Below are positions 1-12,971 of a stretch of DNA of 64,000 bases, one piece after another. Below the pieces are notes generated by a model, which saw nothing but the letters and a program-made list of their open reading frames with translations, made no database searches and was not told the origin of the DNA. Origin of the DNA: Acestrorhynchus altus (lineage: Eukaryota > Chordata > Actinopteri > Characiformes > Acestrorhynchidae); contig CM067508.1 in the NCBI GenBank assembly GCA_034509495.1, positions 25,871,886-25,935,885 on the forward strand. The letters run 5' to 3'. Made by a program: the position numbers and the translations under genes. Within the stretch, counting starts at the first letter, position 1. Every line of letters begins with the position of its first letter.

Positions 1-936
1 AGACACTTAAGAAAGAGAAACAGAGCATTTTAACTTTCAGGGAAAAGACATTCCTTTAGCGAAATTCCAAATTAAGCTAGAGTGTGGACAGTATACCATC
101 GAGAGACTTTTGGAAACTGGAAGGTCTGGTAGAGGACAAGTCTGACTGACCCAAATCCACAACAGCATGAGACGACCATATAGACAGTTCATGACAACAT
201 CTTAAGCTCCGCTTAACACCGTGCCAAGTCTCAGTTTCAGCTGTGAAAGAAGACTTGGAGCTACAGTCATTGCTCCGATGGCAAAATAAGAAAAGCCTGG
301 ACCACGCTGCATTAAAACATTTGATGGTATTATCATTAATATTATGACCACCATTAACTTTCATCATTACCTTCATTACTATGATTATATTAGTTTAACT
401 AAACATAACATCAGATGGAGAGTCCAAGTCCTGGTTCCTCCCAAGGTTTTCTCCTGTAGGTTTGAGGGTGTTTTTCCTGCCACTGCTGCCTTTGGCTTGC
501 CTACTCGTTTTATAGAGAGATTGGGCCTGGGTGGCACAGTTGCACCACAAGTAGTGTCTGGAGGATGAATGAAGAGAGATTAAGTCTGAATCCCAAGTGA
601 GCAACCCAGTATTGACAGTGGCAGGGGGAAAGCTCACAGAGGGAGAGGAAGAAAGCGTGACTATCTAATGGATACAGAATAATAAGAAGCGAAAAACTAA
701 ATAGAAATGAGCTTCATTCCAGTCCCCTCAGTACTCTCATGTCTAAATACCAGAGATTAATGTTAGAAGTATGAATGTTAGAACGTATGACTGCTATGTT
801 GATATGAATATGTTGACTTATAAAGGGGTACAGTAAGTCCTGGTGCCTCTCAAGGTTTTGTCCTGTAGGTTTGAGGGCGTTTTTCCTGCTACTACAACCT
901 TTGACTTGCCTACTCATTTTATATAGAGATTGGGCC

Positions 937-1136
937 TGGGTGGCACAGTGGCACCACAAGTAGTGTCTGTGTCACAGCTCCGGGTGCCTGGGCCTCGGCT
1001 CACTGTCCGGGGGTAGTTTGGTGTGTTCTCTTTGTGTATGTTTGTGTGTGTGTTTCCTCCGGGTACTCTGGTTTCTTCCCACCTCCAAGACATACAGATG
1101 GGAGGTGAATTGGCCATGCAAAATCATCCCTAGGTG

Positions 1137-1210
<74 letters not shown>

Positions 1211-1330
1211 TGTCTGTGGTATCCTGCAATGGATTGGCACTCTCTCCAGGGGGGTTATTGCTGCCTTGCTACCAATAATTCCAGGTAGGTAGTGGACAAA
1301 GGATGAAGCAGGTAAGAGGATGAATGAAGA
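937..1330 (+). repeat. Dispersed teleost repeat with internal (GT)n
   Basis: It begins with gggtggcacagtggc and continues with tttcctccgggtactctggt, a ggtgaattggcca motif, a (GT)n run at 1134-1208, atcctgcaatggattggca and a closing ggatgaatgaag. I recognise this arrangement as a very common fish interspersed repeat. Copy A of the flanking duplication holds only its two ends, joined at about 560/561. A degraded relative lies at 14770-14950. Confidence 0.6.
1134..1208 (+). repeat. (GT)n microsatellite
   Basis: An almost pure GT dinucleotide run of about 75 bases, with one early interruption (tgcg). Confidence 0.97.
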
Positions 1331-3089
1331 GAGATTAGGTCTGAATCCCAAGTGAGCAACCCAGTACTGACAGTGGCAGGGGGAAAGCTCACAGAGGGAG
1401 AGGAAGAAAGCATGACTATCTAATGGATACGGAGTAATAAGAAGCCAGTAACTAAATAGAAATGAGCTTCATTTCAGTCCTGTGTCTAACCACCAGAGAT
1501 TAATGTTAGAAGTCCGCTCAGGGGTAATGAAGGTTAGATGCATGACTGCCATGTCGATATGAATATGTTGACTTAACTCCTTTATAAGTAAGCTTAGTGG
1601 TAATGGTTTTAGTAAGGGGTAAGGGGTTTAAGAAAACATCGATATATTGAAGTATCACAATATTGTGTTTTACAATACTGTATAGATTCTCTGAAACACA
1701 GCTTTGACTTTTCATTAATAGTTATAATGTAAAGATTGGTGGCAGACAGTTTGTCTGTTTGTGTTGTGTATAAACCTTAACCACTTCATATCATACCATC
1801 TTCATATCCCACTGATCTGATTGGATAAAAAAGTGAACTTTGCTTATACACAGATTTGATGCATATGATGGTGTATGTTTCTATACTAGGACAGTTTTCA
1901 TATATTTCATTTTAATTATTAGTATAAATCATCTTGCTTAAAGGATTGCAGTACATCACAGTATATTGAATTGTATCTCCTCTATCATGATACATATTGT
2001 TTCACCAGGTTACACAGATATAAGGAGTGATCAAGCTTCAGGGGGATTTTGTGACTCGGCTGGATAGTATATGGTACATGCAGGTGGTTCCGTAATGGTG
2101 TAGATGGCCTGGAGACCCGACAGCAGGGTTAACCAATCAGTGTCAATCTTACTGCAGACCTCAGCTTTGTAGAAAGACAAACACAGGCGTTATCGGAGCT
2201 TTGCTGTTGTGATAAATCCATATTTTGTTGGCCTCTTTAATTCTCCTGATTGTATTATTTAATTTAGTCTGAGTGAAGAATATTATATATTATATAACAA
2301 AAATATATGTTTTGTTATCAGTTTCTGCTTGGAGCTGTCTGGAATGCATTCATATTTTGCAGGTGAAGCATAATTTAATACAGGATTTCTACATTTGTCT
2401 GGGTCCTGTCAAGGTAACAAATGTGTTTTGTTCAGTTTGGTTCAGGTGAACAGATTCATCATTTGGACCTGATTTTGCTTTCTCGCCATGTCTCTTGAAT
2501 TGTTTCCTGAGGTATCTGCCCATGACGTGGTGCATGAGGCAGGCTGAGATTCTTCACTGTTAGACGAGTTTGTCAGGGAACTAAAGGGAAGATTCCATTC
2601 ATGCAACTTAATCATGCTGTTTAAAAAAAGACAGTTTAATCTTCTAAATATCTGCATGTATTTTGTGCTAACTTGATTTATCTGCATCGTTTAATGTAGG
2701 TTACTATAGGGTTTTTCTTATTACAACAACCCTCATCTCTCTAAATGTTATTTCAAAATCTGCAGGCCAATTGAAAGTAGCATTTTAATCCACCCAGAGC
2801 CTTTTCCTGTGTCTGATTGTTATTTAATCTGATTATTTCGTTTTATAGGGAAAGCTACATTTTGTAGACATTATGTCACTTAATGTCTATTTGGGTTGAT
2901 TGTCCAAAATACAACCTATTCTGTTTTTTTTCTACCTGTCCACTTGTAGCATTGATGAGCAAAATACACACACAGTCTGCCTGTCGTGTAATTAAAGAAG
3001 AACTGAGATAATCCTGCTCCATATGAAGTTTATGGAAGAAAAAGAAATTGAATGAATGGAACAAAATAAGTATTCCTTATTTCACTATG

Positions 3090-3715
3090 GTTAAGGATAC
3101 GTTTAGAATAAGGGTTAAGGTTAGGAATTGGGGTAGATTAAAGTTAGGTTTATATGTATGTGAGGTTAGGTTATGATTACGTTTAGGTGTAGATTAAGGT
3201 GCAAGTTGAAGTAGGTTTATGTGAAGGTTAAGGTGTAGATTAAGTTAGATTTAGATGTTGATTAAAGTGTAGGTTAAGATTAAGTTTGGGTGTAGGTTAA
3301 GATTGGGTTTAGGTGTAGGTGAAGGTTAAGGTATGTTAAGGTGTGGATTAAGGTTAGAATAAAGTTAGGTTTAGGTGGAGGTTAAGGGTACATTTAGACA
3401 TAGTTTTAGGTGTCATTTAAAGTTAGATTAAGGGTAGGTTTAGGTGTAGGTTAAGGTTAGGTTAGGTTTAGGTATAGATGAAGGTGTAGGTTTAGGTATA
3501 GATGAAGGTAGATTTAGTTGTAGATGAAGGTGAAGGTTAAGGTTAGATTAAGGTTACATTTAGATGGAGGTTAAGGTTAGGTTTAAGTGTAGATGAAGGT
3601 GTAGTTTAAGGTTAGGTTTAAGTGTAGATGAAGGTGTAATTTAAGGTTAGGTTTAAGTGTAGATGAAGGTGTAGATGAAGGTAGATTAGGTATAGGTCAC
3701 AGATGAAGGTGTATG
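3090..3715 (+). repeat. Degenerate TTAGG-rich (telomere-like) minisatellite
   Basis: About 600 bases of irregular words such as ggttaaggttaggtttagg, gtgtagatgaaggtgtag and ttaggtttaggtgtag. The G-rich strand is +. The period is irregular, with recurring 12-mer to 18-mer sub-units. It resembles a decayed interstitial TTAGGG-type tract but contains few exact TTAGGG units. Confidence 0.75.
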
Positions 3716-3954
3716 TTCTCCTGTAGATTACAGTAATGTTTTTTATTTTTTATTTGTGGTTTTGCTTGGTCACAGAAACATGGGGTTTGACCAGTTAACT
3801 CTCAGATCTCAGCCTCAGTTCTTCTAAGTCGACTCTAAGTGGCCTTCATTTTGTTGCTTGAGGTTGTTTCCTCTGAATGTCTGAGTCGATTTATTTAGTG
3901 CAAGAATGTGCTGAATGAATGTGGACATTTATGCTGTGAGATCAGGCTGAAATA

Positions 3955-4110
3955 ATGGCACTACAAAGGTTTCTTTGAGTGATGCCATATCAGAAGCACC
4001 ATTGGTTCATGAAGAATTTAAAGTTTTAAAGAACCCTTATATTTGTGCATGGAATGTTCAGATACTGAAAAGGTTCTTCACAGTAACAGCAAAGGTTCCT
4101 GTTGGAATCA
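3955..4110. repeat. Fragment of a fish repeat rich in aaaggttc/gaaccctt words
   Basis: It holds aaagaacccttatattt, gaaaaggttcttcac and gcaaaggttcctg. A similar fragment with ttgaaaggttccatatgg and acaaagaacccttctagc lies at 33135-33235. Family not named. Confidence 0.35.
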
Positions 4111-4893
4111 AAGCTTGTTCCTCTGTGTAAAGAAACAAGCAGGTTCAAGTAGGATCATTTTAAAAATGAAAAATCATCCTAAAAGAGAGCTGGGACTGTG
4201 ATCAGAGGCCCTATATGCTACATGTGCTGTGTAACTGTAAGATGGCCTCTCTGTCTGTCTCCTAGAGCCCACTGTGAAGTTCACAGTGATGGGTGTTAGA
4301 GCTATTATCAGTTAATGCCTAATGACTCTGTGGTAAACATAGTCATTTTTAGAGCAGTGCATGAACTGTTTTTTTTAGCTCTTACCACTGTCACAAGACC
4401 AGTGTCCATAAAGAGATTTATCCTTTTTATCTTTACAAAGGGAACTAATTATTCTGGAGGGCCTTGTTCCTCATTAAATGTTCCAAAAACAGCTTAAACC
4501 GAAAAAATAAGGTAACTTTGATAACATGGGAAGAATGCTGGGAGCTATTAGGTTTTTCATTAGCAGGGTTGTAAAATATTCTATGATGGAGATTACCTGC
4601 TGAAACAAAGTGATTACTAAAAGCACCATTAATCTGGCCTTTTCACAGAAGTATTTCATTTTCAGTGGTCTTTAAAGGTTGAAGGTTCCAAATCTATAGG
4701 TGCTGTAGCATCTTTGACCCTCACCAGCCATGAGAGCACTATAAAATGCGTTTGCCTATTGATATTGCATCTTCCAACTCCATGCTCTTCTCTTGCTCGC
4801 TTTCAGTAGGGATCCTGATGAAGCACATGTGTGCTGTGTTTGGCCAGGAAACTCTTCTTGATGCTGTGAGATGAAAGTACGGAGCTTTGTCAG

Positions 4894-5150
4894 GCTCCCT
4901 ACTCTCCCTACATGGCTCAGTGTTACTTCTGGCTTCTCCCGAAGCTGAAAATGCCCCTGAAAATGAGCAGATTTTGGTCTAGAGATGACATCATGCAGAA
5001 TGCAATGGATCAGCCTTCTCAAAAGAGGTGCCCCAGCACTGCTTCCAACGTTTGCAGATCCGCTGGGAGACGTGTGGGGCAGCCCAAGGGAACTACTTTG
5101 AAGGAGACCAGCGCAAGGTTGTTGTATCTGCAAGTATTTTTTATGAATAA
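4894..5150 (+). pseudogene. Mariner-family transposase C-terminal relic, frameshifted
   Basis: Frame 1 from 4894 reads APYSPYMAQCYFWLLPKLKM and continues LKMSRFWSRDDIMQNAM. It resembles the mariner block around the third catalytic Asp (PYSPDLAP) and the FPKLK that follows. After about 5020 the similarity moves to another frame (QHCFQRLQIRWETC, then AAQGNYFEGDQ, ending in TAA at 5148-5150), so there is a frameshift. The catalytic Asp position is Tyr, so the copy is dead. Fused host relatives of this family exist (SETMAR, GVQW3), but no fusion is seen here. The 148-codon antisense frame over 4756-5202 is a shadow. Confidence 0.7.
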
Positions 5151-6661
5151 AGGTCGATGCTTTTTCAAAGCACCTTGTACAGTCATTTGAAATGAAGTTC
5201 AAACAGAAGCATTGGCACTACCTTTAACAAAGATCCACCTCAATTCCTGTCTATTGTGAAATGTTGAGTCCATCTAAAGATGCTTCATTATGTATGAATA
5301 GATTTTTTTGCCATGGTCATGAGACTAGTAAAGGCAAAGTCTGTCCAGAGAGGTCACTACCTGACAAGGGTCCTTTCAAAGTAGACTCCACTCATTAATA
5401 TGAGGAAAGCCAAGGCTGTGTCAGTCGTCAAAGTCTCCAAGGCTTTTCCGAGGCAACAGTCCAGAATGTTGCTTAATAACCATCTCGGTTCTTAATAAAT
5501 ACTAGATTTTTTTTTTTTGATTTTTACTCCAAGGCTGTAAATATTGTTCTGGAATTAATTTATCACAGAAACAGTAATTAGATTCATAGTAGAGCACCAG
5601 GGATGTTGTTAATACAATAGGAAAACCAGTGAATCTTCCCGTACATACAATTTATTGACAAGCTCACATTTTCAACCAAATGTAGCTGGGAGCACAGTTG
5701 CATTCATGTGATAAATTACAAAGGCGTTCCCTGCTGACCAGAAGTGTCAGTCATAAAGACAGTTTTTTATAGCACCCGACAGGACTGCTGAGCCTCTAAA
5801 ATTGAGACAGACCCCATCCCTCTCATAAAAGGCCTCTGCCAAAACATGTCAAAACTGTCCAATAGCTTGATTCTATCAAAAATGCACCAGTGTTTTAGTT
5901 ATTTCGAGTTGATGAGTCTGAAAGATGTAGTCATATAGTGTTATTTTACTTCTTTAATTTGGAATTTTGCGAGCACCCTCACTCTCCAGGAAAACAGCAC
6001 CACATAGAACCACTTTTCTGTTCATTGTAATGGTCCTCAGCAGGCCCAGAGCCTGGAGCCTTCAAAGTGCATCCTATGATCTTCATACTCGAAGACGCTC
6101 CTGACTCTTAGACTCAACCAGGCTGTCTTCCGGTACTTGGAAAGGAGCTGTGAAAGTGTGTACTGCTTGTTTTTGCTGGCTTTCATCCAGCCTGCACTTT
6201 GTGTTGTAGACGCATCGATAACTTCCGCAGCTGGCACTGGAAGATGGGTCACAGTAATCCATCTATGACTAAGCCTGTGTGAGGTTGTATCCACAATCCC
6301 AATATTTGTCCCTGCAGCAAGACCCCGTTTTATAAATAGAACTGTAGAAAGGTAGTCAGCTGAGCTCCACTGTTTCTACCCTTAAGCAGTTGTTACCGTC
6401 CTTAGTAACTGACATGAAATTGAAGCAGGGTTTATGGAAATGCTCAAGTCGACTATTAGATTAGAACGTCTAAATGGACAATTTACATGGAACAGACTGG
6501 ACAGAGCTCATATCATGTTCTGCTACTGGACAAATGAAGTCATCTCAGCTAAGAATGATAGACTTAAAGAGGGACCAGATGGTGGCTCAATTGAAAAGCT
6601 GAAAAGTTTAGAGAACTGAAGTACACATTGATATAGAGTGAGAGCAACTCTGAGAACCAGT

Positions 6662-6785
6662 TAAATCAGATCTGCTGAGATGACTGTCTGCACTGAAGCC
6701 ATCTGAACAGGCTGTTCAGTATGCTGGTAAACCTGATTTGTTTCTCAAATCAGATTTGTTGAGATGGCTGTCTGCACTGAATTCA
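6662..6785 (+). repeat. Short imperfect direct repeat
   Basis: The stretch taaatcagatctgctgagat plus gactgtctgcactgaa (from about 6662) recurs about 80 bases later as tcaaatcagatttgttgagat plus ggctgtctgcactgaa. Confidence 0.6.
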
Positions 6786-9700
6786 AGATCAGTAACTGCT
6801 TATCCGCTCTGGTGATGTGGCTTTCATACATGGAAGCAGGGGAGATGGAAGTCAATCATCTCGCCCGCCATAAGGTCATCCTGTCAAGTCAATGTGGTTG
6901 TTTGCTACATCTTGACGAAAGACGCAAAATATCTTTTGAATCATCCGAGCATCCAAACTGAGAGTCAAGATCTACGTCAATCTGACTGTAATCACATTTC
7001 AAGCCACCTCCAAATGTGGATCTGAATTGCTATCCAGACTCAAAATGAGGATACAGATATGTTAGATATGCCGGATTTGGGATGGCAGTCGGAACAAAGC
7101 ATGTGTAACCAGTACTGCATAACAATGACTGTAATAAATGCTCACTGTTAGCTAGTTAGTTTGTTATTTAAATAAACCATAAATAGGGACAATAACGTAA
7201 CCACTGGGGTGTGAGCGTTAATGGCTTCGGGGTATCTGACCAGGATTTTGTTCAATAATTTAATGTCATTTCCCTCTTAACAGAGAGCAGTAACCTTTAC
7301 GTCTACATTTCAATTGCCTCTTTTATTTCAGCGTAAAATCAATGATGCCTAACTGCCCTCCTAAAATAGGCCTGACCCTTCAGTACCATAGACCATGTGC
7401 TCCCTCTTCCCAGGGAGAGTAACGCTATCAGGACAGGACAATAAAGACAAGAATTTCAGTCGCACGGCTATTGTATCATAGTTGTTGCTTTGGTCAAGGC
7501 TGCAGGCTTTGCTGCAGGTATCCTACGCATGTGTCTGAGTCTTGAGAATGACCTTCAAATTCAGTGGCTAGACATGCTTTCTTTATGGCACTGGTCAGAT
7601 TTTTTTTTTTCTTAGTTCACCCGGAGGTTCAGCTGAATCGTTATTTTTCTTTCACTCAGGACATAGTGTGTGCTTTTTTGGTTTTTTTTGCCAACGACAA
7701 GGAAGAACTGTGTGACTCTTGTGGAATAATAAAAACCAAAGATCAGCAGGTCAAACTGGCAAAACCACTTATTACACCTGCTTTGTAGAACACACTCACT
7801 GTGACCTCTCCCCAAGCCAGAGCGGTAAAAGGTTAATTCCTCCTCTCTTCCTACTGACTCTTACTTGCACACAAGCACACATGTAACTCACACACACACA
7901 CACACACACACACACAAATATACTTTCTCTCTGCAGTGGCAGCGGGAGTCTTGCCCATCTCTGGACTTTGCTGGCTGCTTTGTTACTGTGCAGGTTACTG
8001 TAGCAGCCAGTGAAGCAGTTCGCTAAAGGGATGCATCTCTCTCTCGTTTTCTGAACATACCTGTTCATTGGTTTGGATTAAACTGACCTTAAGTGGGACA
8101 CAAAGGTCTCTGAACAGCACCCAATTAGTGCAAGTCAAATTAAGCCATCTCTCAAAGGCTGAGCTGCTCCTCCCCTACAACCACATCTGATCATTCTCAC
8201 TCACAAAGATTCCTGGCTGAGAGCTGCTTCATGCACCTGGCTTGTAACTTTCACACCCATTTACTCACTGGGTTTATGGCCTTCTCTCTGCTTTCTCTGC
8301 TTTTCTGTCACCGATGCGAGAAAATCTTCCCCAAAACCTGTTGCTGAGCTCTGTTCCCAGCACAGAATTCCCTTTGGCGTAGTTGAATGGTGAACACGTT
8401 TCCTTCCAAAGAAATTCCATCATCAGAACAGCACTGGAATCAAATGAAACGTGTGAACGTGGTGGTGACAGAATTAAACACGTATACATTTTGCAACTAG
8501 ACGTGTTGTCTGATGTTGGCAAACGGTATTTTCTGCTGTTTTCGTGATGTTATTTTTAAGTCCTTAATTCTCGTGTTCTCAGTGTCAGAGAAAAAAAAAC
8601 AACAACCGCAGTTTTCCATAAAAAGCGGGCTGTTATGATTTCTAGTAATAAACAGGTGGGCCATGAGGGGGACACGCTTGAGAACCGCTGTTCTAGTGCA
8701 TCATAGCATGTGTAGCGTTCAACAACCTTTTATCAAGAGGTCCATTACCCAGAGGTGGCCTCAAAGAGCCTTTATATAGGTCAGCACGAGAAGCACTTTA
8801 CTCCCTGTTGTACCAAGACCCAGTGTCTAATGAGACCACACCTGAATCATTTACATCACTGCCTGAGGCACATCTGCATGGGTTTTGTAGTCGTTCTGTC
8901 CAGATGCATTCTTTTTGGTCAATGACTTTATGTATGATCTGTCCTAAATTGTGTATAAGTGAAAAGCACATCCTAGCACAGGATGCTTCTACACTTGCAG
9001 TGTGACGGAAGTGCTTTTCTGCCATGTGTTCACTCTGTCAGAGCAAGCATACCTCAGCTAGCTTGTGGAGATGACCACCGAAAAAAAAGCACCAGGGGTC
9101 CTTTGATAGAGCTGTGCTTCGTATCAGTGACAGTGTGTCCTTGTTATAGGAACAAATAGAGGCCCTCGCTTTCTCCTATTGGTTTGAAACTTGTTCTTCT
9201 CACTCCATTCTTTAAATTTAGCAATCTGTACACCCAACGAGAGGCAATGCAGCCTTTTCTTCAGTTTAGACGTGTGGATGTGGTTTGGCTGAGGTGTTTT
9301 CGGGAAAAAAAGAATAAGGAGTCTTCATTCCCATAAAGATTCTCGTGAAAATAAGCTTCTCCGTCTTTGTGGAACCTGTCCAGTTACTTTGAGCGGTCAG
9401 CAGCAGTCTGTCATTGATATGCAGTTCCATAGAGAGGCAAATAGCAATAATACAGGTAACACCTCACACAGCCTGGCAGGAACTTCAGTTAATGTGTGTG
9501 TAGTCCTTACACACCTCTAATCCTGTACAACATGTCCCCTACAGAGCGAGTGTGAGCTGAGCCATCTCCCACACACTCACTCTACAGAGTGTAATGAGAG
9601 GTACCGTGACAGTGCTAGGCTGGAGACACACACACACACACACACACACAAATAGAGAGAGCAGAAGATTGCAGCTTAAACCTCCACAGTTCCATAGTCA

Positions 9701-9984
9701 GTGACTGCTGAATCTTCGTCATGACTGACACCTCCACACGCTGTAGAGCTACATTTTCATGCAAATTGTGATTATGCCTTTGTATATATACTCTCAAGAA
9801 CCACAGAAGAGCTATTGGAAGGAGTGATAGCCATGGTGGAAGCCACAGCAGGCTATCTTAAATTCTTCTGCAACTGCCAGGTGTGCAAATGAGGCTTTCT
9901 CTCAATGGCTGTATTTCAGCCCGACTAAGGCAACAGCTGTGTATTGTAACTGCAGATGATTGAAAGTTGACATTAGCCCAGCCC

Positions 9985-9987
<3 letters not shown>

Positions 9988-10050
<63 letters not shown>
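9988..10050 (+). repeat. (GT)n microsatellite
   Basis: Pure GT run of about 63 bases inside the 5' intron. Confidence 0.97.
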
Positions 10051-10053
<3 letters not shown>

Positions 10054-10396
10054 TGTTAGAGCCTGTGCATCTGTGATTGGGGGTGACATAAACGGATCAA
10101 GAGGTTAGTAAAGGATCAGCCTTCACCCTAGGTCAGATGACCACTAGCTAACTCCTTTATAGCCTTAGACCTTACATCTCCATCTGTGCCAAACGGTCTA
10201 CTCAGCTTAACCCAGTGAGTGAAAGAGTGTGTGTTTGTGTATGTGTGAGTGATTGTGCATGATTGTGTACGTGTGCAAAAGGGTCACACAGTCTGAGATG
10301 AACTTTTGTTCACAGGTAGAATAGTGGCTGGTTGAGTTGACTGATCTCTGAATGAAGGCAGGTGTTGAGATGCCTCAACCTTAGCTTTTAAAGGAG

Positions 10397-11112
10397 CTCC
10401 TCAATATTCCATTACTCCACCACATCTCCTCAATATCCCATTACTCCACCACATCTCCTCAATATTCCATTACTCCACCACATCTCCTCAATATCCCATT
10501 ACTCCACCACATCTCCTCAATATCCCATTACTCCACCACATCTCCTCAATATCCCATTACTCCACCACATCTCCTCAATATCCCATTATTACACCTCATC
10601 CCTTCAATATCCCATTACTCCACCACATCTCCTCAATATCCCATTATTACACCTCATCCCTTCAATACCCCATTACTCCACCACATCTCCTCAATATCCC
10701 ATTACTCCACCACATCTCCTCAATATCCCATTACTTCACCTCATCTCCTCAATACCCAATTATTACACCACATCTCCTCAATACCCCATTATTACACCAC
10801 ATCTCCTCAATATTCCATTACTCCACCACATCTCCTCAATATCCCATTACTCCACCACATCTCCTCAATATTCCATTATTACACCTCGTCTCCTCAATAC
10901 CCCATTACTCCACCTCATCTCTTCAATATCCCATTACTCCACCTCATCTCCTCAATATCCCATTACTCCACCACATCTCTTCAATAACCCATTATTACAC
11001 CTCATCTCCTCAATACCCCATTACTCCACCTCATCTCTTCAATATCCCATTACTCCACCTCATGCTGCTCAACACCCTGTTACTACACCCCATTTCTTTA
11101 ACACCCCATCTC
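10397..11112 (+). repeat. 29-bp minisatellite, about 24 copies
   Basis: The unit begins ctcctcaatatcccattact and ends with nine bases, ccaccacat. Variant positions include tattcc/tacccc, tactcc/tattac and ccacat/cctcat, some alternating in higher-order blocks. The last two or three units (from about 11055) are strongly diverged. There are no spacers, so this is not a CRISPR array. Confidence 0.95.
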
Positions 11113-12049
11113 TGCATTTTGATACAGAAACATGGTTAGCTTTGGGTACCTGTGCTGTGGGCAAAAAAACACACTGTTCTGCATTCTTACAAATGCTATT
11201 CTAATGTGGTGTAAACCATCCCTAAGGAAGCAGATGAAGGTGGATGCAGAAATAACGTCATTCCTCCTGGACAGGTTTGTAAATATTCTATACCTGTTTA
11301 ATGCACTGAACTGTATGATTTGACATAAAAAAGTACACTTTATTACTGAGCTGAATAAAGCTTTGGTGTTGAGAACACCTCACTCACAGATATTAATCAG
11401 AGCCATTTATTAAATTCATTTGAACCTGAAACCTCCCAGTCCCCTCCACCAATCCCAGTCCACCCGGCGCTGACTACTCACTGTGTTCATAACCCCCTTA
11501 ATTAAATTCCCAAGATTGTACCAAATCCTTTTATAGACAAGAGTGTGAAATGTGTTTCTGATTGATTTTCCTCTGTTATTTTAAGAAGAGCTTTATTAAT
11601 GAAAGAACTAAGAGTAGAAAGAGAAGTGAAACAAAAAAGAATCAAGGAAAAGGAATAAAAGAGCGATGTCGTTTGCTGAGTGCGGGCAGTGTGACTGGGT
11701 GTTGAATTATTAAACCAGTCCAGAGAGAGCTGTGTGATGCTCCTCAGTGATGCTGAGATCTTGTGGCTCAGCTCAGTTTTTTTTTTCCTCTGCTTCGTGC
11801 TCTCTTTGTCTCCCACAACAGAGACTCATCACAGAAGAACAAAGGCTCAGCTGAAGCCCCCCCATCACAGCATGCTGCTAATGCATCACTGTAGGTCTTT
11901 CCTCTACCCTCACAAGTGCCCTTCACTGGGCCTTTAGGATCTTACCTTTATTCTGACTTTACCTTCATGCAGAAAACGGCACTTTTGCACTTGTTCATGA
12001 TGAATGGCATCCGTCTTTCTCTCTGGATAGAGCCCATCTTCTCTACAGC

Positions 12050-12065
12050 CTTTACACTCTCTCTC

Positions 12066-12110
<45 letters not shown>

Positions 12111-12320
12111 CTTCTGTCATCTTTTCAATCTTTTTCTCATTTCATTAATTTCAGTCTGTATCTCTCTCACATCTTGCTTACTTTCAAGATACAGCACATC
12201 CCTTTTTTTACTCTGTACATCTCCCTCTTGCATGCACACATGCTTTCAACATTCTTGATCTCCCTTGTGCTCCCTCTCTTCCTTTGGATCTCTTTCTCCC
12301 TTGCTTTTCCTCCCTCTCTT

Positions 12321-12366
<46 letters not shown>

Positions 12367-12905
12367 TCTCTCTCTCTCTCTCTCTCTCCTCCATTTCTCT
12401 CCCTGTGCCTCTGTTTCTTCTTTTGTCTCTCTTTATCATACTCGCTCCCTTGCTCTTCCTCTGCCTCCCTGCTCCCACTCTCACAGTCAACCTTGCTTTT
12501 CCTCTTGGATCTCTTTGGATCCTTTCCCTCTCACTCTCTTTCATCATAATCTCCCCGATTCTCTGTTCTTTTCTTTCTTTCTGTCTCACTTTCTCTTGCT
12601 TCTCTTTCAGAGAGACACACGCACACACTCTCCCTCTCCCTCTCTCATGGTCTTGTGATCTACCTAACTCTCCTGGTTTCTTCCTCTGTCTTTTGCTCTC
12701 TCTGGCTTCTTGCTCCCTTGTTCTCTCTATATTTCATCTCCTTCATCTCTCTCCTTTGCTCGTCCACTATCTCTTCTTTCAGCTTTCTCTTTCTCTGCCT
12801 CGGACCTCTTTTTCATTTCTTCTGTGCAGTTGCATTAGCAGCAATAGTGACTCTCTCTCTCTCAGTCTGTCTGTCCGTGTGTCTGTCTCTCTGTCTTGGT
12901 CTGTC

Positions 12906-12970
<65 letters not shown>
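12050..12970 (+). repeat. Polypyrimidine domain with three (CT)n runs
   Basis: About 900 bases in which the + strand is almost all C and T, with near-pure (CT)n at 12057-12107, 12323-12389 and 12908-12966. The long Ser/Leu-rich frames here (for example 11916-13037) are products of this composition, not genes. Confidence 0.95.

Positions 12971-12971
<1 letters not shown>

Larger units (their letters stand above)
426..1583 (+). repeat. Tandem duplication of a ~400-bp unit
   Basis: Copy A (426 to about 824) and copy B (835 to about 1583) share near-identical stretches in the same order: the tcctcccaaggttttctcc-type motif, the gagcaacccagta motif, the agctcacagagggagagg motif and the gatatgaatatgttgact motif. 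Copy B has about 346 bases more (970-1315). The first part of the unit belongs to a high-copy fish repeat that recurs in reverse orientation at 59762-59855. Confidence 0.85.

Noticed and set aside
972..1229. Thr-His and Cys-Val repeat frames on both strands
   Set aside because: Pure translation of the (GT)n run; similar frames occur at every GT/CA tract in the window.
4756..5202. 148-codon open frame on -
   Set aside because: Antisense to a mariner transposase relic that is recognisable on +. No similarity in the antisense frame.
10397..11112. CRISPR-like array of 29-bp repeats
   Set aside because: Units abut with no unique spacers, and the window is a vertebrate genome.
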